Assembly (NCBI GenBank): GCA_030145715.1 | Contig: JAIXHQ010000001.1 | Span: forward strand, 129,701-193,700 | DNA length: 64,000 nt | Direction: 5' to 3' | Source: Sphingopyxis sp. | GTDB lineage: Bacteria > Pseudomonadota > Alphaproteobacteria > Sphingomonadales > Sphingomonadaceae | In this document: piece after piece, positions 51,934 to 60,953 of the stretch | How the letters are laid out: each line of letters opens with the position of its first letter | How positions within the stretch are numbered: the first letter of the stretch is position 1 | Made by a program: the position numbers and the translations under genes | Notes under the pieces: model-generated | What the model saw: the letters and a program-made list of their open reading frames with translations, nothing else | Told to the model about the DNA's origin: nothing | The model's database searches: none

Positions 51934-52851
51934 ATGACAGAGAGGTCAGCGCCCTCAGTAGTTCCGCAGCCGAACGGCGCGTTGGCGCTGGACGAGTCAT
52001 TTGCCCGATTCTGCAGCTTGAAACGCACCCAGCCGACTGCGGACCTGCTGGGGGGCAAGGTGCTCGACTGCATGCTGGTCGCGGCAACCGAGTGCGAAAC
52101 GACACACAAACGATATGCCGCACTTGCTTTTCCAGGCGCTGCATTCGGCATTGCCGGAGCCCTCGAATACATTCGCAACAGACGCTTTCTCGCGTTGGCT
52201 ATCGGTCTTGCTGGCGCAGCAGCAGCCTCGCCCCTGTTGCGGGCAAGAACCCATCGCACCGAACCGTCGAAGGCAAAGCTGCTCGACACCGCGACGCTCA
52301 AGCAGCGCCGCTTCGTCATCGCCATGCTCGAATTTCAGGAGCACCTTGCCGCTGGACGCATCGCGGCCTTCGAGCGGATCACGCCCCACGAGCGAGACCG
52401 CCAATACCGCGAAGTTCACCCGAGCCTGTTCAGGGCCGACCATGCACTTGCGGCAATTGTCGGCGGCAATCGCTATTGGGCGTGCGCAAGGGTTCGCTCA
52501 ACCTTGCAGCACCAGTTGCCGACAACCGACTTGCTGTTCGAGATCGGCAGCGTCCGCGCCCGTGCTTACCTCGATGGCAAATATCTTGTCGAAGCATCGT
52601 CCGAGAGCTTCGCGCGGGCAAAGCAGGCGATCATGGCGCGCTTTCCCAATGACCGAACCCTGCACGCACATCTCGACAGCATCGAGAAAATGCGCGCCCT
52701 CGATCCAGCGAAGTTTCCGTCGCCTGCCGCCAAGGCGGCGGAAGTGGCAGGCCATATCGACAGGGCAAGAACGCAGACGCTGCTGGCCGAGGGGCTTTTG
52801 GATTACTTTGAGAACAGGATGAGACAGGTAGAAGTCGAAGGGCTCGCCTAG
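51934..52851 (+). CDS. Unknown protein with a central membrane hairpin
   Basis: 305 residues, no family recognised. A hydrophobic pair AALAFPGAAFGIAGALEYI and RFLALAIGLAGAAAASPLL lies at about residues 60-105, consistent with two membrane helices. The larger C-terminal part is soluble and Arg/Ala-rich, ending with an amphipathic helix (AAEVAGHIDRARTQTLLAEG). It stands between hipBA and the alpA-like gene, and is the first gene of the rightward mobile-element block. Confidence 0.6.
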   Translation: MTERSAPSVVPQPNGALALDESFARFCSLKRTQPTADLLGGKVLDCMLVAATECETTHKRYAALAFPGAAFGIAGALEYIRNRRFLALAIGLAGAAAASPLLRARTHRTEPSKAKLLDTATLKQRRFVIAMLEFQEHLAAGRIAAFERITPHERDRQYREVHPSLFRADHALAAIVGGNRYWACARVRSTLQHQLPTTDLLFEIGSVRARAYLDGKYLVEASSESFARAKQAIMARFPNDRTLHAHLDSIEKMRALDPAKFPSPAAKAAEVAGHIDRARTQTLLAEGLLDYFENRMRQVEVEGLA

Positions 52852-52929
52852 CTACTGAACTTTTATGACTGCCCACCGGCAGCACCGCCGCGCAACCTTG
52901 AGCTTCGCCACGAAGCGAAAGGATGCCCG

Positions 52930-53184
52930 ATGGAACAGCCACCCCTCTCCGGCTTGCTGACGACGCAGGACCTGATTGCCCTCGTCCGGCTCAGCCGCAC
53001 CTCGATATACAGAATGACACGGCAGGGGCGGTTTCCGCCAGCCTGCTCGATAGGCAACGGACATATCCGCTGGCGCGAAGCCGATGTCCGCGCCTGGATG
53101 GCTGAACTGCCATCGCAGGCCTACCCGCAGGGCGACGGCGAACCACGCTATGACCCGCCTCGCAGACCCCGGCGGCTGTCATGA
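52930..53184 (+). CDS. AlpA-type excisionase/regulator
   Basis: 84 residues. MerR-like HTH of the AlpA/phage excisionase group: LLTTQDLIALVRLSRTSIYR, then MTRQGRFPPACSIGNGHIRW and READVRAWMAEL. Such proteins control integrase expression or excision of genomic islands. Starts after a GAAAGGATG-type site. 4-bp overlap with the next gene. Confidence 0.88.
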   Translation: MEQPPLSGLLTTQDLIALVRLSRTSIYRMTRQGRFPPACSIGNGHIRWREADVRAWMAELPSQAYPQGDGEPRYDPPRRPRRLS

Positions 53185-53456
53185 GCGGCGGCCCCGTTTC
53201 CATCCCGCAGGCCGATGCCGAGCTGCATCCGGTGATCGAACGGATCACCGGCCATTCGGTCGATATCGAGTTCCTGTTCTGGCCAATCACCGGACCGGAA
53301 GGCGAATGCTGCGGCGGCCATCTCAATGTTGGCAGCGCACGCATCTGGCTTGACCCTGACCACGCCAGCAATCTCGCCGATCGGGTTCGCGCGGCCATCG
53401 ACCAGGCTGTCCTGAGCAACTTCCCATCCCCTGCAAGCCAACGGAGACTGTCATGA
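53181..53456 (+). CDS. Small unknown protein of the element
   Basis: 91 residues; ADAELHPVIERITGHSVD then FLFWPITGPEGECCGGHLNV. No family recognised. It is coupled to its neighbours on both sides by 4-bp overlaps (ATGA), which argues that it is translated. Two adjacent Cys residues are notable. Confidence 0.65.
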   Translation: MSGGPVSIPQADAELHPVIERITGHSVDIEFLFWPITGPEGECCGGHLNVGSARIWLDPDHASNLADRVRAAIDQAVLSNFPSPASQRRLS

Positions 53457-53953
53457 GAATCTCACAGGCAGACGCACTCGCCATTGTCGCTTCGGACTCG
53501 TTCCAGGAGCAAATTGTTGGCCCGATGATCGAGGCCTTTGTCCGTCGTCTCAGTCGCCCTGGCGAAGACGGCAAGACCTACCGCTCGTTCATCCTCGACT
53601 GGCTCTATTTCGAACGTCCGATGCTCGACCGCTTTATCGGCGAGCAGTTCAACGTCCAGTTTGAAGGTCCGGCGCTTGCTATCGACGGGACCGATTATCC
53701 CCTTGGCGGTTTCATCGAACGGCAGATCGAATGGGTTCGCCTTGATCCCGTCGATGCATTCGAATTGCGCACCAGATTGCGCAAGGCAGTGGACGCCGAA
53801 GTCACCGACTGGATCGACGGCAGGCCGATGAAATTCCTGCCCGCCATCGTCGAAAAGCCGTTCCCGGATCGGGCGGCAGCGGATGCCGAAGCCGCACGGA
53901 TCATCCGCGACTTTCAGGGCTCCACCGGAAAGCCCGAGGGAGGCCGCAGATGA
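53453..53953 (+). CDS. Unknown 166-residue protein of the element
   Basis: No family recognised. Acidic soluble protein; ISQADALAIVASDSFQEQIV at the N-terminus, then FERPMLDRFIGEQFNVQFEG. The C-terminus is Ala/Arg-rich. Four-bp overlap with the preceding small gene. Context next to conjugation genes suggests an accessory function. Confidence 0.65.
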   Translation: MRISQADALAIVASDSFQEQIVGPMIEAFVRRLSRPGEDGKTYRSFILDWLYFERPMLDRFIGEQFNVQFEGPALAIDGTDYPLGGFIERQIEWVRLDPVDAFELRTRLRKAVDAEVTDWIDGRPMKFLPAIVEKPFPDRAAADAEAARIIRDFQGSTGKPEGGRR

Positions 53954-54161
53954 CAATCAGGACTGTCATGCTGGATCACAATTCGGGCCACGATGCTACG
54001 CATCGAGGCAAGATAAGGTCTACACACCCCACGCACGCGTGCAGCGAGCATTTCCGCCGATTTGCGAGCGGGCGGATAGCGTGCTCGGAATTGTGTCAGC
54101 CCCGGATTGGCGCGTTTGCGCCATTCGCTGAGCGAGCCAAGCGCGCGCGCCGGAGCTGGCC
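53954..54161. other. 208-bp gap upstream of relaxosome genes (possible oriT region)
   Basis: No convincing gene; a frame at 53950-54168 has the composition of non-coding DNA (Arg, Cys and His rich). A perfect hairpin TGGCGC-gttt-GCGCCA is at 54108-54123. The position next to a small DNA-binding protein, TraD and a MobF relaxase is where an origin of transfer would be expected, but a nic site cannot be named. Confidence 0.35.
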
Positions 54162-54536
54162 ATGCTGACCGCGAGCAAGCGCACCGTGCGCCTCAACCCC
54201 TCGCAGGGCCGAACTCTTCGTGGGATCGCGGAACGCCGAGGCCTCACCGAATATGCGATGCTCCAGCGCATCATTGAGGCTGGCTTTCTGTCCGTGATCA
54301 ACGGGACCAACCGGGACACCGACACCCGCGAGATCGCCACCGGAGTTGGCGCGATAGCGGAGCGTCTGGCCGAGGTCGAGCGGGTGCTCGACCGCGCCCT
54401 GTTCACGGCCTGCGCCGCCTATGCCTACGCCCGCCATTCGGCCCTTGGGACCAAGAAGCCGGACGAGGCGATTGCCGCCGATGCCAAGGCGGCATTCGAG
54501 CGCCAGCGCTCACTTGCCCTGGAGATCGAGCCATGA
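54162..54536 (+). CDS. Small ribbon-helix-helix-like relaxosome protein
   Basis: 124 residues. RTVRLNPSQGRTLRGIAERR resembles a ribbon-helix-helix DNA-binding N-terminus, and a helical region AIAERLAEVERVLDRALFTA follows. Small proteins of this sort next to TraD and a MobF relaxase (TrwA/TraM-type role) bind oriT. Family assignment is by context and pattern. Overlaps traD by 4 bp. Confidence 0.6.
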   Translation: MLTASKRTVRLNPSQGRTLRGIAERRGLTEYAMLQRIIEAGFLSVINGTNRDTDTREIATGVGAIAERLAEVERVLDRALFTACAAYAYARHSALGTKKPDEAIAADAKAAFERQRSLALEIEP

Positions 54537-56353
54537 GCCGAGAGCACGATTTTGCGGCGCGGTCGCATTCGCTGTGGCGGATGCGGATGGCCCATTTGCA
54601 GCAGCGCTTCGGCTTCTTCTGGCGGCTCGTCATGGGCTGTACGTTGTGCGGTTCAGCCATCGCAGCCCAGATGTTTATGGTCCCGCGCACAAGTGTGCTC
54701 GCGGTGCAGTGCCTGGGGGCCAGGCTGCTAGTCTTGCTGGGCGACATGGTCGGCAGGGAGCTGCGCATGAACGCAACGCTTGGCGGCGAAAAGATGACCT
54801 TCCACGCCCGCGTTGTGGCCTATTCCGACTACTGGCTGCGGCCCTACGACCGCATGCTAGATTGCCTGTTCTGGGGCGCCTTGGCGGGGCTTGCCTTGGG
54901 CCTGCTTGTCATCTGGCTGATCCAGCGGACGATGTCGTCGCAAGGTGAGCAGACACTTGGCGACAGGGTGCTGGGGGGCACCCGTGTAATTGCGCAAAGC
55001 GAGCTTGCCGAGCGCACTGCGCAGCGCGCCGATACGGCTTCGCTGGCGATTGGACCGGTGCCCGTTCCGCGCGGCATCGAGACCCGGCATTTTGCCTTTC
55101 TCGGCACCACCGGGAGCGGCAAGACCACCGTCCTGCGCCAGATGCTCGACCGCATTGAAGCGCGCGGCGAAGCGGCGCTGGTCTATGACACCAGCGGCGA
55201 ATTCATCGCCCACTATTACAATCCCGAGCGCGGCGACGTTATCCTCAATCCGTTCGATGCCCGCTGCGCTTTCTGGTCGCCGTTCGACGAGATTTCCCAT
55301 CCCGCCGATGCCGACCGGATCGCCCGCCAGCTCGTTTCCGAAACCGGCAGCCAGGACGACGATGTCTGGCTGGAGACGAGCCGCATCCTCGTTGCCAACA
55401 TGCTCCGCTCGCTCTGGGCCGAAGGCAACTGCAACCTTGAAGCCCTGCTCGAAGCCTTGCAGGTCAGGAGCAAGGAACAGCTCAAGCACTGGCTCGGTCA
55501 TACCTCGTCGGCCCGGACCTTTGCCGATGACGCCGACCGTGCCACCGGCAGCGTCCTGTTCATGCTAGCCAAAGCCGCCAACCTGATCCAGTTCCTGCGG
55601 ATCGATGATGGCGGCACGGAGCGCTTTGCTTTCCGCGACTTCATTGCCGGTCTGGACGGACGTGAAGGTGCGAAGCCGTGGATCTTCGTGCCGCGCAAGG
55701 AAGACTATTTCGAGGCAGCCAAGCCGCTCATGGCCTGCTGGCTCGAATGCGCGGCGAGTGCCGTCCTCGGCCTCACGCCTTCGCCAGACCGGCGCATCTG
55801 GTTCGTGCTCGACGAACTGGCCGACCTGCCGCGCGTAGAAAACCTCGCCCGACTTCTGCCCGAGGGCCGCAAGTTTGGCGCGGCGATCGTGCTCACCTTT
55901 CAGGCCCTGGGCCAGATGCGCAATCGCTATGGTGCGAACATAGCCGAGGCCATGCTCGCCTGCTGCAACACCAAGCTGTTCTTGCAGACAGTCGACCGGG
56001 AAACCCGCCAGTGGGCCAGCCAGACCATCGGCGACTGCGAAGTCGAAATGCGCGTTGCCACCGACACGCTTTCCATCGGCAATGAAGTGCCGCGAACGAC
56101 CGTCGCGACCCAACGTGCCTTTAGGGCTGCTGTGCTCGAAAGCGAGCTGCGGCTCGCCCCACATCAGGGCTACCTGCTGCTGCCCGATGGCCTGCCTGTC
56201 GCGCGCATCGGGCTTACCGCCGATCACATCCGGGCGCGCGGGACCGCCCGCCAGCCTGCCTTTGTCGCGGGCGATCCGGCGGGCACCCTGTGGAGCCGAG
56301 TGAGCGAGATTGCCCGTAATGCCGCGCCCGATGCCAGGCCGGGACCGGTTTGA
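54533..56353 (+). CDS. traD: Type IV coupling protein (TraD family)
   Basis: 606 residues. Links the relaxosome to the secretion channel and powers DNA transfer. Two N-terminal membrane segments lie at about residues 28-60 and 110-130 (FWGALAGLALGLLVIWLIQ). The Walker A FLGTTGSGKTTVLRQML is at about 189-205, Walker B RIWFVLDELADLPR near 420, and a late LTFQALGQMRNRYG block. The N-terminal layout resembles TraD of F-like and ICE systems. The stop overlaps the relaxase start (TGATG). Confidence 0.92.
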   Translation: MSREHDFAARSHSLWRMRMAHLQQRFGFFWRLVMGCTLCGSAIAAQMFMVPRTSVLAVQCLGARLLVLLGDMVGRELRMNATLGGEKMTFHARVVAYSDYWLRPYDRMLDCLFWGALAGLALGLLVIWLIQRTMSSQGEQTLGDRVLGGTRVIAQSELAERTAQRADTASLAIGPVPVPRGIETRHFAFLGTTGSGKTTVLRQMLDRIEARGEAALVYDTSGEFIAHYYNPERGDVILNPFDARCAFWSPFDEISHPADADRIARQLVSETGSQDDDVWLETSRILVANMLRSLWAEGNCNLEALLEALQVRSKEQLKHWLGHTSSARTFADDADRATGSVLFMLAKAANLIQFLRIDDGGTERFAFRDFIAGLDGREGAKPWIFVPRKEDYFEAAKPLMACWLECAASAVLGLTPSPDRRIWFVLDELADLPRVENLARLLPEGRKFGAAIVLTFQALGQMRNRYGANIAEAMLACCNTKLFLQTVDRETRQWASQTIGDCEVEMRVATDTLSIGNEVPRTTVATQRAFRAAVLESELRLAPHQGYLLLPDGLPVARIGLTADHIRARGTARQPAFVAGDPAGTLWSRVSEIARNAAPDARPGPV

Positions 56354-59100
56354 TGGTTGCCTCGGTCTCGGCCCTGTCGAGCGCCGGTCAGGCCGCAAGC
56401 TACTACGAAGCCGACGACTACTATGCCGAAGGTGGCCTTGCCCCGTCCGAATGGTTCGGCTTGGCCGCCAGGGCACTGGGCCTAGACGGAGAGGTAGACC
56501 GCGAGCAGTTTGCGGCCCTGCTTGAAGGGCGGGTTGGCGACGAGCAACTGGGCACCACGCGTGACGGCAAGGTCGAGCACAGGCCCGGTTGGGATATCAC
56601 CTTGTCCGCCCCCAAGTCCGTCTCGATCATGGCCGAGGTCGCAGGCGATAAGCGGCTGATCGCGGCGCACGGCGCGGCGGTGAAAGTGGCGCTGGCCCAT
56701 GTCGAGAGCCACATGGCCGCCACCCGCGTGCGCGAGGGCGGCGAGGTCCAGCGGCAGGCCACCGGCAATCTTGCCATTGCCACCTTCCGCCATGCGACGA
56801 GCCGGGCACAGGACCCGCAGCTTCACACTCATGCCGTCGTCATCAACGCCACCCAGGACAAGGATGGCAAATGGCGCAGTTTGGAGCCGCGCGCCTTCTA
56901 CCAGCTCCAGAAGGAAATCGGCGCCATCTACCGCCAGGAGCTGGCGCATGGCGTTTCCGAGCTTGGCTACCGGATTGCACCAGGCAAGGACGCCATGTTC
57001 GAGATTGCCGGAGTGCCGGACAAGGTGATTGAGGCGCTGAGCCAGCGCACGGCAGCGATCGATGCCCGGCTTGCCGAGCGCGGCACAAGCCGGGAGGAGG
57101 CGAGTGCCGCCGAGAAGCAGATTGCTGCGCTCGACACCCGCGAGGCCAAGACCCACGTCGATATTCGTGAATTGCGCGCCGACTGGCGCGCGACAACCGA
57201 TGCCAGCGGGTTCGACGCCGAGGCGCGGGACCGACTTGTGGTTGGTGCAATGGAACAGGCGCGGGAAATCGAGATGGCGGCCAACCCCGAGCTGCTCGCG
57301 CGGCAGGCGGTTGCCTTTGCTGCCGCCAAGCTATCCGAGCGCGAATCCGTGATGTCAGCCAGCACGCTGGCGCGCGAGGCAGGGGACTTCGCCTTCGGCA
57401 AAGTTGGTCATGGCCAGATCAGCGCGGCCATTGCCGGGGCCGAGCAACGCTGTGAACTGGTGCCCCGGACATTTCTGGACCGGAGCGGCGCGGAGTTTGC
57501 CGGGTTCACGACACCGCAAACCCTCAAAACCGAGCGGACATTATTGCGGCTTGAAGCAGCCGGTCGCGGCTTGGCAGAGCCGCTCGTCAGCGCGATGACG
57601 GCGGCGCGGACCGTTGAGCGCGCAGCACGACAATCGGCCCGTTCGGGCTATGCCCGGACCGACGATCAGAAGCGCGCAACCACCGACCTGCTGACTTCGC
57701 GGGACCGGATTGCCGCCGTTCAGGGCTACGCCGGAACGGCCAAGACCACGACCGTTCTGGCGACCTATGCCCGCGAAGCCGAGCGACAAGGGCTTGCCGT
57801 CACGGCACTTGCGCCCACCGCATCGGCGGCGACCGTTCTGGGTGAAGCGCTTGGCCTACGCGGCGATACTGTTGCCCGGCACCTGCTCACGCCCGAAGGG
57901 CGCATGGCGGGTAAGGATGCCGTCTGGATTGTCGATGAGGCTTCGATGCTCTCGGCGCAGGACATGGTGAAGCTGATGGCCAGCGCTGACGCAGCGGGAG
58001 CCCGGCTTGTTCTCGTCGGGGACGTGAAGCAGCTCGGTTCGGTAGGCGCAGGCGCGGCCTTCGCGCAGTTGCAGGCCGCAGGCATGACCACAACCAAGCT
58101 GGCCGAGGTTGTCCGGCAGACCAATGCCGAAACCCGCGAAGCCGTCATGGCATCGATCGAGGGTCATGCCGGCAAGGCCCTGGTTGCGCTGGACCGGGGC
58201 GGTGGCAAGGTTATCGAAGGAGCCACGCCGAAAGACCGCTTCGAGGCCATGACGCGGCATTACCTTTCCATGTCACCCGTCGAGCGAACGCGGACATTGG
58301 TGATCGAGCCTTCGCGCGAGGGCCGCGACACGCTCACCGGCATGATCCGGGAACACTTGTCTTCGCGCGGGGAGCTGTCGCGGGACCGAATTCAGTTTGC
58401 CGCTTTGGAGGCCAAAGGCATGACCCGCGCCGAAGCGCGCGAGGCGGCGAGCTATGCCATCGGTGATGTCGTCCGGTTCAACCGCGACTATGCCGACAAG
58501 GATGTCCGCCGGGGCGAGGCCCTGACCGTCACTGGAGTTGATCCAGAGCGGAACCGTGTTGCTCTGACAGGCCGCGACGGTCGGTCGGTTGACTGGCACC
58601 CCCGGCAATGGGGGGCGGGCAAGGTAGAGGTATTCGAACCCAAGCCCATGGATTTGCGCACGGGAGACCGGGCGCAGTTTACCCGCAACGACCGCGATAC
58701 GGGACGGATCAATGGCCTTGGCGGGACAGTCACCGACCTCGATCCTTCCACCAGTCAGGCCACCCTGAAGCTGGCGAATGGTCGCGAGCAGCGGCTCGAC
58801 CTCTCCGATCCTCGCAACGCCCATCTGCGCCATGCCTATGTCCAGACCGCCCACGCTGCGCAGGGCCAGACCGCCGAGCGCGTCCTGATCCACGCCGACA
58901 GCCGTTCAACCAATCTGGTCGATCAGAAGTTGCTCTACGTCGCGTTGTCACGGGCCAGAAGCGAGGCGGTTGTTGTCACCGATGACAGGGAGCGGCTTGT
59001 CCGGGCGATAACCGAGCGGGCGGGGGAGAAGCAGACTGCCATGGCAGCGGCAGTGCCCGAGGTCGGCAAATCCAAGGCAATGGGGGCTGGTCTCGGGTGA
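56353..59100 (+). CDS. traI: MobF-family conjugative relaxase/helicase (TraI/TrwC type)
   Basis: 915 residues. N-terminal relaxase: Tyr pairs in ASYYEADDYYAEGG (about 17-24), the GWDITLSAPKSVSIM block, and the metal triad His147, His158, His160 in FRHATSR and QLHTHAVVIN. The C-terminal SF1 helicase has Walker A VQGYAGTAKTTTVLAT (about 457), Walker B VWIVDEASMLS, and VQTAHAAQGQTAERVLIH near the end. ATG 56353 is chosen, directly on the traD stop. Nicks oriT and unwinds the transferred strand. It is shorter than F-plasmid TraI, near the TrwC size. Confidence 0.93.
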   Translation: MVASVSALSSAGQAASYYEADDYYAEGGLAPSEWFGLAARALGLDGEVDREQFAALLEGRVGDEQLGTTRDGKVEHRPGWDITLSAPKSVSIMAEVAGDKRLIAAHGAAVKVALAHVESHMAATRVREGGEVQRQATGNLAIATFRHATSRAQDPQLHTHAVVINATQDKDGKWRSLEPRAFYQLQKEIGAIYRQELAHGVSELGYRIAPGKDAMFEIAGVPDKVIEALSQRTAAIDARLAERGTSREEASAAEKQIAALDTREAKTHVDIRELRADWRATTDASGFDAEARDRLVVGAMEQAREIEMAANPELLARQAVAFAAAKLSERESVMSASTLAREAGDFAFGKVGHGQISAAIAGAEQRCELVPRTFLDRSGAEFAGFTTPQTLKTERTLLRLEAAGRGLAEPLVSAMTAARTVERAARQSARSGYARTDDQKRATTDLLTSRDRIAAVQGYAGTAKTTTVLATYAREAERQGLAVTALAPTASAATVLGEALGLRGDTVARHLLTPEGRMAGKDAVWIVDEASMLSAQDMVKLMASADAAGARLVLVGDVKQLGSVGAGAAFAQLQAAGMTTTKLAEVVRQTNAETREAVMASIEGHAGKALVALDRGGGKVIEGATPKDRFEAMTRHYLSMSPVERTRTLVIEPSREGRDTLTGMIREHLSSRGELSRDRIQFAALEAKGMTRAEAREAASYAIGDVVRFNRDYADKDVRRGEALTVTGVDPERNRVALTGRDGRSVDWHPRQWGAGKVEVFEPKPMDLRTGDRAQFTRNDRDTGRINGLGGTVTDLDPSTSQATLKLANGREQRLDLSDPRNAHLRHAYVQTAHAAQGQTAERVLIHADSRSTNLVDQKLLYVALSRARSEAVVVTDDRERLVRAITERAGEKQTAMAAAVPEVGKSKAMGAGLG

Positions 59101-59104
59101 AGGC

Positions 59105-59121
59105 CATGCCGTCGGCATGGT
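59105..59121 (+). terminator. Short hairpin after the relaxase gene
   Basis: CCATGCC-gtc-GGCATGG begins five bases past the stop. A second stem GCCCG-tgc-CGGGC is at 59174-59186. Neither has a T-run. The region to 59322 otherwise holds the ribosome site GAAGGA of the next gene and nothing recognisable. Confidence 0.4.
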
Positions 59122-59322
59122 GGCCACGGCATCTCTCGTCCCCTCGTTGGAATGAACTGCTCCCTGGGTGACGGCCCGTGCCGGGCGGGATCAACAGCCT
59201 GCCCGCTCCTTTCGAGCTGACGCCCTCCCGTGTTGGCTGTTCCGCGTTGCCGCTGACCCGCCCGGCCAATCCGGCCCGTCCCTTCATCCGCGTTCCCAAC
59301 GACAGGACGAAGGATTTTCACC

Positions 59323-60201
59323 GTGGCTAGGACTCAAATCGCCAGCATTTACGACACCATCACCAACCAGATCATTGCCTCGCTTGAAGTCGGGGCGGGG
59401 AAATTCTCGCTCCCCTGGCATCGCAGCAACACCCCGCTGTCCCGCCCGATGAACGCCGTGACCCGGAAGGCCTATCGCGGCGTCAACGTCCTCGCCCTCT
59501 GGGCCTCTGCCGAAGCGCAGGACTTCGAGCATGGCCGCTGGGCAACCTATCGACAGTGGCAGTCGCTCGGCGCTCAGGTCCGCAAGGGCGAGAAGGCTTC
59601 GCCGATCGTGTTCTACAAGGTCTTCGATAAAGTCGATGGCACCGAGGCGGAGGAACGGGAAGGTTCAGCCCGGATCTTCGCGCAGGCGTCGCATGTGTTC
59701 AATGTTGGCCAGGTGGATGGCTATGCGATGCCGGAACTTCCCGAAGGCGCAGACTTCGATCCGATCCCGAACGCAGACGCTTTTGTTGCCGCAACCGGCG
59801 CAACCATCCGCATCCAGGGCGACAGCGCCCATTACACACCCTCGATCGACACCATCACCATGCCGGATAAGCAGCTCTTCTTCGCCACCGAATCCGGCAG
59901 CGCTGGGCAGAACTGGTATGCCACGCTGCTCCATGAACTGACCCATTGGTCCGGCGCAGAGCACCGTCTCGCACGAACCTTCGGAAAGCGGTTCGGTGAC
60001 GACGCCTATGCGATGGAAGAGCTGGTCGCCGAGCTTGGATCAGCATTCTTGTGCGGCGACCTTGGCCTGTCGTCCAAGCCTCGCCCCGACCATGCCCGCT
60101 ACCTTGCGAGCTGGCTCAAGGTGCTCAAGGCCGACAATCGGGCGATCTTCACGGCCGCGAGCGCGGCGGCGAAGGCGGCGGACTACTTAGGAGGGGGGTA
60201 A
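59323..60201 (+). CDS. ardC: ArdC-family antirestriction protein
   Basis: 292 residues. ArdC proteins have an N-terminal ssDNA-binding domain (DUF1738) and a C-terminal metallopeptidase-like domain; they protect incoming single-stranded DNA during conjugation. Seen: ASIYDTITNQIIASLEVG, FSLPWHRSNTPLSRPMNAVT, YRQWQSLGAQVRKGEKAS and the metal motif LLHELTHWSGAEHRL at about 202-216. GTG 59323. Typical cargo of conjugative elements. Confidence 0.92.
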   Translation: MARTQIASIYDTITNQIIASLEVGAGKFSLPWHRSNTPLSRPMNAVTRKAYRGVNVLALWASAEAQDFEHGRWATYRQWQSLGAQVRKGEKASPIVFYKVFDKVDGTEAEEREGSARIFAQASHVFNVGQVDGYAMPELPEGADFDPIPNADAFVAATGATIRIQGDSAHYTPSIDTITMPDKQLFFATESGSAGQNWYATLLHELTHWSGAEHRLARTFGKRFGDDAYAMEELVAELGSAFLCGDLGLSSKPRPDHARYLASWLKVLKADNRAIFTAASAAAKAADYLGGG

Positions 60202-60212
60202 TCCACGACAAG

Positions 60213-60953
60213 CTACCAACCAAATTGATGGCCGATTGCGTCCAGCCTTTGGATACGCTGCTCATAATCAGGCATGATCGTTTCAAGCTTCCGCCAGAAC
60301 TGACGGGAATGGTTATGTTCCTGAATGTGACATGCTTCGTGGGCTAAGACGTAGTCGATCAGCGAAACTGGCGCCATTACCAGTCGCCAGTTCAGACGAA
60401 TTCGACCCTTTGCATCGCAACTGCCCCACCGTTTGGATTGATCCACGACCGAGATTGATCGAGGCCCACAGCCCAAGGCGTGGCAGATTGATTGCATTCT
60501 GATCGTGAACTGTCGCTCAGCGTGCTTGATGTACCACTGTCGGAGAGCACTTCGCACAGCCGCTTTTGCGATGATCGGGTCAGGCCCGGGCGCTGTTGGC
60601 ACAACTAGGTTTGAACCCCGTGCGATGACGCGCGAGATCACGACACCAGGATCCGGCACTACCTTTAGGCGATAGGGACGACCGAGGTAATGAAAGGTCT
60701 CCCCACTCACAAATTCCTTGGGCGACGGCATGCCCGAAAGCTCGGTGTAAATGGCTTTCTTGCGCAGTACCCAGGCCGCCTTTTTCCTGACGAACTCTGA
60801 CACGCTGGCATCATTCAGATCGTTAGGTGCAAGCACTCGAACGCCGTCGAAACCGACAGTTATGGCAACGGTTTTGCGTCGTGCCGTGCGCGTCAGAGCG
60901 TAGCAGATTTCTTCTCCGCCAAAGTCTATGCGCTGGATGCTTCTGTTGCTCAT
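60213..60953 (-). CDS. YgjP/SprT-like zinc metallopeptidase (M48-type, DUF45)
   Basis: 246 residues. Signatures: RKTVAITVGFDGVRVLAP, SKRWGSCDAKGRIRLNWRLV, and the zinc motif VLAHEACHIQEHNHSRQFW with HExxH at residue 205. This DUF45/YgjP family is commonly encoded beside type I restriction genes. It overlaps hsdR by 4 bp (ATGA) and is therefore translated with it. Its precise role beside restriction enzymes is not established. Confidence 0.9.
   Translation of the reverse strand: MSNRSIQRIDFGGEEICYALTRTARRKTVAITVGFDGVRVLAPNDLNDASVSEFVRKKAAWVLRKKAIYTELSGMPSPKEFVSGETFHYLGRPYRLKVVPDPGVVISRVIARGSNLVVPTAPGPDPIIAKAAVRSALRQWYIKHAERQFTIRMQSICHALGCGPRSISVVDQSKRWGSCDAKGRIRLNWRLVMAPVSLIDYVLAHEACHIQEHNHSRQFWRKLETIMPDYEQRIQRLDAIGHQFGW

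Noticed and set aside
53950-54168. 72-codon frame starting on the preceding gene's stop (ATGA)
   Set aside because: The overlap is tempting, but the product is Arg/Cys/His-rich without secondary-structure pattern and contains the hairpin at 54108; non-coding or oriT is more likely.
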